Below, piece by piece: positions 51,248 to 56,184 of a stretch of DNA of 56,184 bases. The notes below the pieces were generated by a model that was not told where the DNA came from, did not search any database, and saw only the letters and a program-made list of their open reading frames with translations. The position numbers and the translations under genes were made by a program. The stretch is taken from NCBI GenBank assembly GCA_019359245.1, contig JAHHHR010000049.1:1-56184 (forward strand), given 5' to 3'. Position 1 is the first letter of the stretch. Each line of letters opens with the position of its first letter. This DNA comes from Nostoc desertorum CM1-VF14 (GTDB lineage: Bacteria > Cyanobacteriota > Cyanobacteriia > Cyanobacteriales > Nostocaceae).

Positions 51248-53983
51248 ATGAAACCAGTGCTGTTATTTAAAAGCTTGTTACTTACAGGCTCATTTGCTTT
51301 ATTGTTAGCAACTCCCGCTTGGAGTGAAGAAGTACAACTTCCTAAAAAACAGCAAGAAACAACTTCTAATGATCAAGAGGCGATTTCTAAAAAAACTACA
51401 ACTCAACCCTATAGCCTTGCAAAAAAGACATTACAACACAGAATCAAAAGTACTCAAAAGCTAGTTCAAGCACCAGAAATTATCCAAGTTACCGGGGTCA
51501 AAGTTAACTCAGTCGCTAAACAACTGGAGATAATTTTAGAAACGGCTCAAGGAAATCAGCTGCAACCTTTGAGTAAAAGCGAGGGAAATAATTTTATTGC
51601 AGATATTCCCAATGCTCAATTGCGTCTATCTACTGGTGGTACATTTAGTCAAGAAAAACCATTTACAGGAATTACAGCAATCATTGTGACGAACCTGGAT
51701 GCGAATACGATCCGGGTGACAGTGATCGGTGAAACTAGTGCGCCAACAGTCGAGTTGTTTGATGGTGATGAGGGCTTAATTTTTGGGGTGATACCAACTA
51801 CATCCACTAGCCAGATACCACCAACAGAACAACCAACCACTGGGACTCCCCAAACGCAACCAACACAACCAACAGAACAACCAACTAGCGAGACTCCCCA
51901 AACGCAACCAACACCACCAACCAGTGAAACCCCTTCAGAACAACCCACAGCCCAGACGCCTGAAAATGAAGAACCAATTGAATTGGTTGTGACGGGTGAA
52001 CAGGGTGGTTATCGTGCAGAAGAAGCATCAACCGCAACTAAGACAGATACACCTATTCGTGATATCCCGCAATCAATTCAGGTAATTCCCGGCGAAGTCC
52101 TCAAAGACCAAGGAACAGTTCGCGTCCAAGATGCTCTGCAAAATGTGAGTGGTTCTACTAGCGCAGGTTACTACCAAGGTTTTAGTGAATATTTTTCTTT
52201 ACGTGGTTTTGAGGCAAATTTATTTCGGGATGGAATTCGTTTATATCAAGATTATGGTGGCTTGACTGAAACAGCAAATATCGAACGTATTGAAGTTCTT
52301 AAAGGGCCAGCATCAGTATTGTTTGGAGATGCGCCCCCAGGAGGTTTAGTGAATTTGGTGACTAAACAACCTTTCACTGAACCGTTTTACTCTTTTGAAG
52401 GAAGAGTTGGTAGTTTTAGCAACTATCGAGGTGCGATCGATTTATCAGGGCCTTTAACTGATAATAAAAGCATCCTTTATCGTTTCAATGGTATTTATGA
52501 GAATGCTGGCAGTTTTCGTGATTTTGTAAATTCAGAGCGTGTGTTTCTTGCTCCTATATTTAAGTTTGCCCTTGGCCCTAACACCAATTTAACTATAGAA
52601 GGCTCCTGGCTGGAAGAAAAACGCACCGCAGATGATGGTACTGTGGCAATAGGTAATCGCCCAGCAAATTTACCACGGAACCGTTTTTTAGGTGAACCGT
52701 TTCAGAATGTAGAAATCAATGTCACGAATTTTAGCTATTTACTTGACCATAAGTTAGATGAGCAGTGGTCTATCAGAAACTCTTTCCGCGCTCAATTTGT
52801 AAATTTAGAACGTTACTATCCTTTACGGAGTTCTCTCGATGAAGAAACGGGTGAATTAAGTAGATTGAGTTATTTTTCCCAACGTCGAGATAATGCTTAT
52901 TCACTACAAACGGATGTGCTCGGAAAATTTAATACTGGTTCGATTAAACATCAAGTTGTCTTGGGATTTGACTATACTAAAATTACTGAAGATGGTACTT
53001 TTGGGGACTTTGAATCTTACCCATCTATTGATATATTTGACCCAGTCTACGCTCGTTTAGAATATCCTAAAGAAGGAATATTAAATTTCTTCCGTGATGA
53101 TAGTCTCGATAAATATGGGTTTTATTTCCAAGATCAAATCGAAATTATTCCCCAACTCAAGTTACTGGCAGGCGGTCGATTTGATATTTTTGATCAAACT
53201 CGCAGTACACGGAATTTAGGTGAAGAAAAGCAAGAATTTTCCCAATCGGATAGTAACTTTAGCCCCCGCTTAGGAATAGTTTATCAACCATCTCAAAATA
53301 TCTCGCTTTACGCATCTTATGCAACCTCTTTTGAACCTAGCCTTGCTGCAAATCGTAATGGTAATGATCAACCATTTGAACCAGAAACAGGTAGGCAATT
53401 CGAGGTAGGTGTGAAAGCTGATATTACCCGCAATTTGAGTGCAACTTTAGCTTTGTATGACCTCCGCAAGCAAAATGTTGCTACTGCTGATGTCAGTACA
53501 GTAGATGACCCCGACGACCAAATTCAAACTGGGGAACAAACAAGCCGAGGTATTGAATTTGACATTGCTGGGGAAATTACTCCTGGTTGGAGAGTGATTG
53601 CGTCCTATTCTTACATTGATGCCTTTGTCAGCGAAGATACCAATCCCGATTTAGTAGGTCGCCGTCGAGATAATGTTCCAGAACACGCTGCAAGTTTGTG
53701 GACAACTTATGAAATGCAACAAGGAAGCCTGCAAGGGTTGGGATTTGGATTAGGATTATTTTTTGTGGGCGATCGCTTTGGAGATTTAGACAACAGTTAT
53801 GTTCTCCCTAGTTTTGTCCGTACCGATGCTTCGGTATTTTACAAGCGCAATAACTGGAGAGCCGCTGTAAATGTCCGTAACCTATTTGACAATACCTATT
53901 TTACTGGTTCTGATAGTAGCCGTTTAGGTGTCTACTACGGTGAGCCTTTAACATTGATTGGTTCATTTTCGATTGAATTTTGA
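51248..53983 (+). CDS. TonB-dependent siderophore receptor with N-terminal AMIN domain
   Basis: This 911-residue outer-membrane protein has a signal peptide (cleavage near PAWSEE, residue 26). An AMIN-type beta domain follows at about 75-180. A Pro/Thr/Gln-rich linker (about 185-240) leads to a TonB-box-like stretch (IELVVTGEQ), then the plug (RDIPQSIQVIP, LRGFEANLFRDGIRL, IERIEVLKGPASVLFGDAPPGGLVNLVTK) and a 22-strand-type barrel ending in a terminal Phe. AMIN domains on receptors are known from Nostoc-type cyanobacteria. GAGGAAAT lies directly ahead of ATG 51248. Divergent to the synthesis operon and followed by two binding lipoproteins, it is the natural importer of the iron-loaded product. 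The ligand is inferred from context. Confidence 0.93.
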   Translation: MKPVLLFKSLLLTGSFALLLATPAWSEEVQLPKKQQETTSNDQEAISKKTTTQPYSLAKKTLQHRIKSTQKLVQAPEIIQVTGVKVNSVAKQLEIILETAQGNQLQPLSKSEGNNFIADIPNAQLRLSTGGTFSQEKPFTGITAIIVTNLDANTIRVTVIGETSAPTVELFDGDEGLIFGVIPTTSTSQIPPTEQPTTGTPQTQPTQPTEQPTSETPQTQPTPPTSETPSEQPTAQTPENEEPIELVVTGEQGGYRAEEASTATKTDTPIRDIPQSIQVIPGEVLKDQGTVRVQDALQNVSGSTSAGYYQGFSEYFSLRGFEANLFRDGIRLYQDYGGLTETANIERIEVLKGPASVLFGDAPPGGLVNLVTKQPFTEPFYSFEGRVGSFSNYRGAIDLSGPLTDNKSILYRFNGIYENAGSFRDFVNSERVFLAPIFKFALGPNTNLTIEGSWLEEKRTADDGTVAIGNRPANLPRNRFLGEPFQNVEINVTNFSYLLDHKLDEQWSIRNSFRAQFVNLERYYPLRSSLDEETGELSRLSYFSQRRDNAYSLQTDVLGKFNTGSIKHQVVLGFDYTKITEDGTFGDFESYPSIDIFDPVYARLEYPKEGILNFFRDDSLDKYGFYFQDQIEIIPQLKLLAGGRFDIFDQTRSTRNLGEEKQEFSQSDSNFSPRLGIVYQPSQNISLYASYATSFEPSLAANRNGNDQPFEPETGRQFEVGVKADITRNLSATLALYDLRKQNVATADVSTVDDPDDQIQTGEQTSRGIEFDIAGEITPGWRVIASYSYIDAFVSEDTNPDLVGRRRDNVPEHAASLWTTYEMQQGSLQGLGFGLGLFFVGDRFGDLDNSYVLPSFVRTDASVFYKRNNWRAAVNVRNLFDNTYFTGSDSSRLGVYYGEPLTLIGSFSIEF
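51828..51960 (+). repeat. imperfect tandem repeats coding the Pro/Thr linker of the receptor
   Basis: The codons for the linker between the AMIN domain and the TonB box repeat in imperfect copies of a PTEQPTxxTPQTQPT unit. Such repeats can expand or contract by slippage and so vary in length between strains. Confidence 0.65.
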
Positions 53984-53998
53984 CAAAAATAGGTTTTA

Positions 53999-54011
53999 GG
54001 TATGAGATACC
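53999..54011 (+). promoter_or_regulatory. tiny palindrome over the ribosome-binding site of the first FecB-like gene
   Basis: GGTAT-GAG-ATACC is a perfect 5-base stem with the only SD-like triplet (GAG) in its loop, four bases before ATG 54015. It may tune translation relative to the receptor, which ends 31 bases upstream, or be chance. Confidence 0.3.
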
Positions 54012-54014
54012 ATC

Positions 54015-55070
54015 ATGAATGACAGTTATATCAAAAGAAAAAGCTTTATTCGCTGGTTGCGATTTGGCATTGTAATATTTTGTACTCTACTGCTTGCTGT
54101 AGCTTGTCATCGTGGTGGTTCTATACCTCTTAATGATCACAGTAAAAACGTAGCTTGTCGTCATGTCGAACACGCTGCGGGAATTACCTGTATTCCAGAA
54201 AACTTTCAGCGACTTGTGACTCTAGATGATACTTCCTTAGCAAATGCGATCGCACTAGGGATTAAGCCTGTTGGTGCTGTTATCTCGAATTTTTCATCAT
54301 ATTGGCAAGATAAGCTGACAGGAGTAAAAAATATCGGAACAATTGGCGAACCTAACTTAGAAAGTATTCTCGCACTTAAACCAGATTTGATTGCGGGTTT
54401 TGATTATCAACAAGATATTTATTCTATTACTTCAAAAATTGCTCCAACATTTTTGTTGAAATTTGAACATAGTGGCCAATGGAAAGAGGTATTTACAAAT
54501 ATTAGTGTGGCATTAGATAAGAAAGAAGTTGGTCAAAAAATAATGGAAGATTATTACCATCGTCTCGCAGAGTTTAAGCAGAAAATGGGCACTAAATTGT
54601 CAAATCTCAAAGTTTCTGTAGTACGAGTATATCCTAATAATATCAATCTTTATTTACGTGATTCTTTCTGCGGAATAGTTTTACAAGATGCCGGATTATC
54701 TCGTCCAGAATCCCAAAACTTTACTGCAATAGAGGCAAAAAAATTATTTGGAAATCAGATTCAAATGTCCATCGGTAATGAATTAATCGAAAAAATAGAT
54801 GCTGATATTATATTTATCTGGACAGCTGAAAATGATGCCAAAAGTAGTCAAACAGCCAAAAAAAAATTAGAGCAACTTAAATTAAGTCCCCTATGGAAAA
54901 ATTTAAAAGCTGTACAACAAAATAAAGTTTATATAGTTCCAGACTACTGGATTGGCGGTGGTATCTTAGCTGCAAACGCAATTATTGATGATTTATTTAA
55001 GTATTTAATAAATTTTAACGCTAATAAAAATACAGTTGTTTCCAATACACTATTGACAATTATACGATGA
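54015..55070 (+). CDS. FecB-type iron-siderophore-binding lipoprotein
   Basis: The 351-residue protein is a periplasmic substrate-binding protein of the FecB/BtuF class. It has a lipoprotein signal with lipobox LAVAC (Cys at about 33). After ITCIPENFQRLVTLDD come the family hallmarks LANAIALGIKPVGAV, GEPNLESILALKPDLIAG, and the C-terminal VYIVPDYW..GG segment. It would pass iron-siderophore from the receptor to an inner-membrane ABC importer. It follows the receptor by 31 bases, probably in one transcript. A positively charged N terminus precedes the membrane segment. The cognate permease and ATPase are not in the window. Confidence 0.9.
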   Translation: MNDSYIKRKSFIRWLRFGIVIFCTLLLAVACHRGGSIPLNDHSKNVACRHVEHAAGITCIPENFQRLVTLDDTSLANAIALGIKPVGAVISNFSSYWQDKLTGVKNIGTIGEPNLESILALKPDLIAGFDYQQDIYSITSKIAPTFLLKFEHSGQWKEVFTNISVALDKKEVGQKIMEDYYHRLAEFKQKMGTKLSNLKVSVVRVYPNNINLYLRDSFCGIVLQDAGLSRPESQNFTAIEAKKLFGNQIQMSIGNELIEKIDADIIFIWTAENDAKSSQTAKKKLEQLKLSPLWKNLKAVQQNKVYIVPDYWIGGGILAANAIIDDLFKYLINFNANKNTVVSNTLLTIIR

Positions 55071-55117
55071 CTTTTGCTTAAATTCTAATCAAAATATAAA
55101 TAGGAAAAAATACTAAC

Positions 55118-56104
55118 GTGTATCGTTATTTCAAATTATTTTTGCTAGTAATTGTTACTATTGCCTTGCTTTTAGCTTGCGAGACTAATATTTTGCAAAA
55201 TGCAATTCAAGGTAACAACACCTCACCTATATTTCCTCCTCCAGTAGCTACAAAATTAATCAAACACGCTTTGGGTGAGACAAGAATTCCTGTCAAGCCA
55301 CAGCGAATAATTGTATTAAATGATATTGGGCTTTTAGATCCCGTGTTATCTCTGGGTGTCAAACCAATTGGTACAGTAAGTTATTTTCCACAGTACAACT
55401 TTTTATTTTGGGGTGTAACCAATGATGAAGCGGCTGGTATTGAGATAGTTGGTGATGGAAATCAGCCTAATTTGGAAAGAGTTATTTTGCTCAAACCAGA
55501 TTTAATTTTGATGCGTGAATACCAGAAAAGTTTCTATAAACAATTATCAGCAATCGCACCTACAGTTGTTGTAGATTTACCGGGTCTAAATTACTCTTTT
55601 AAAGAAAATCTCCGCTTTATTGCTCAAGTACTAGGTGAGAGTGAAAAGGCAGAACAAGTCATCGCTAAATACTATGAAAGAGTTAAAAGTTTACAAAATT
55701 TAATGGGTGAGCGTTTAAAAAAGATAGAAGTATCAGTGATTAATCTTTTTGCAGAAAGCCTCATCGCTACATATTCAGATAATGAAACTTATAATCAAGT
55801 TTTTCAAGACATTGGTATCAGACTCATACCTACACTAGTAAACCAAAAGGAAGATACTTTAGTATCGAGTATTGAGGTATTAAAAAAGTACGATGCCGAT
55901 GTTTTATTTGTTATGAATGATACTCAGCAGTTGACACAAACTTTTTTCAAAAATCCTCTTTTAACTACGCTCAAAGCAGCACAAAATAATCAAGTGTATG
56001 AAGTCCAAGTAAATAGATGGTGGACATTCGGCTTTTTTGGAGTTAATAAACTACTTGATCGCAAATTTCTCACAAACAATAAAAAATCAATTCACATCGC
56101 TTGA
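55118..56104 (+). CDS. second FecB-type iron-siderophore-binding lipoprotein
   Basis: This 328-residue paralogue of the preceding gene has lipobox LLLAC (Cys at about 21), RIIVLNDIGLLDPVLSLGVKPIGTV, QPNLERVILLKPDLIL and the C-terminal NQVYEVQVNRWW segment. It starts at GTG 55118, 47 bases after the previous stop, with AGGA about a dozen bases upstream. It is clearly diverged from its neighbour, so the two may bind different ligands or forms of the siderophore, for example intact and cleaved or with and without sugar (inference). The last 80 bases of the window after it hold no recognisable gene. Confidence 0.9.
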   Translation: MYRYFKLFLLVIVTIALLLACETNILQNAIQGNNTSPIFPPPVATKLIKHALGETRIPVKPQRIIVLNDIGLLDPVLSLGVKPIGTVSYFPQYNFLFWGVTNDEAAGIEIVGDGNQPNLERVILLKPDLILMREYQKSFYKQLSAIAPTVVVDLPGLNYSFKENLRFIAQVLGESEKAEQVIAKYYERVKSLQNLMGERLKKIEVSVINLFAESLIATYSDNETYNQVFQDIGIRLIPTLVNQKEDTLVSSIEVLKKYDADVLFVMNDTQQLTQTFFKNPLLTTLKAAQNNQVYEVQVNRWWTFGFFGVNKLLDRKFLTNNKKSIHIA

Positions 56105-56184
56105 TATAAGACATTTTTTGATACATCATCAATTGAAATGTATGATGGTAAACAAAGTAAGTACAAAATAGCCATTATCAAGCT

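Noticed and set aside
51649..51948. Minus-strand 99-codon frame over the receptor linker
   Set aside because: It is the antisense reading of the Pro/Thr/Gln repeat codons and has no independent support.
1..56184. CRISPR array, tRNA, transposase, integrase or attachment sites
   Set aside because: None was seen; the repeated sequences present are short dispersed repeats and heptads without spacer structure or mobility genes.

Overview
The window looks like part of the chromosome of a filamentous, Nostoc-like (Nostocales) cyanobacterium. The evidence is the dense scatter of HIP1 octamers (GCGATCGC), short dispersed and heptad repeats of the Nostoc type, a ChlH-family magnesium-chelatase paralogue, an AMIN-domain TonB-dependent receptor and moderate AT richness. 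No tRNA, rRNA, CRISPR array, transposase or integrase was seen.

Layout: (1) 1-4537, a ChlH/BchH-family gene on the minus strand with a 3' hairpin and a 680-base upstream gap. (2) 4538-5976, a plus-strand N-acetylmuramoyl-L-alanine amidase with two peptidoglycan-binding repeats, then a non-coding stretch with hairpins. (3) 5977-7475, fetAB, an ABC pair of the iron-export family. (4) 7571-50593, one minus-strand run of thirteen tightly spaced genes, a hybrid NRPS/PKS cluster ending in a rho-independent terminator. (5) 50594-51247, a divergent control region. (6) 51248-56104, plus-strand uptake genes: a TonB-dependent outer-membrane receptor and two FecB-type siderophore-binding lipoproteins.

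Reading the cluster in transcription order: FAAL-ACP-C-A(Ser)-T; glycosyltransferase; PKS KS-AT-KR-T; luciferase-like monooxygenase; C-A(Thr)-T-C; TauD-type Asp beta-hydroxylase; I-A(Asp)-T; PKS KS-AT-KR-T-E; C-A(Gly)-T-C; I-A(Asp/Asn)-T-E; C-A(Lys-like)-T-reductase; class III aminotransferase; MbtH-like protein. 'I' is a condensation-like domain that has lost its catalytic histidines. In siderophore synthetases such interface domains recruit an aspartyl beta-hydroxylase. Specificities were read by eye from the ten-residue adenylation codes.

Taken together (inference), the locus makes and recovers a lipopeptide siderophore of the beta-hydroxyaspartate class, related to the cyanobacterial cyanochelins. 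The predicted backbone is fatty acyl-Ser-C2-Thr-(beta-OH)Asp-C2-Gly-(beta-OH)Asp/Asn-Lys. The least expected parts are the myxochelin-like ending (Lys-type module, reductive release, glutamate-semialdehyde-aminomutase-like aminotransferase), an epimerization domain fused to a malonyl-specific PKS module, an embedded glycosyltransferase, and small GCGAT...ATCGC repeat elements lying in frame inside the megasynthase genes.
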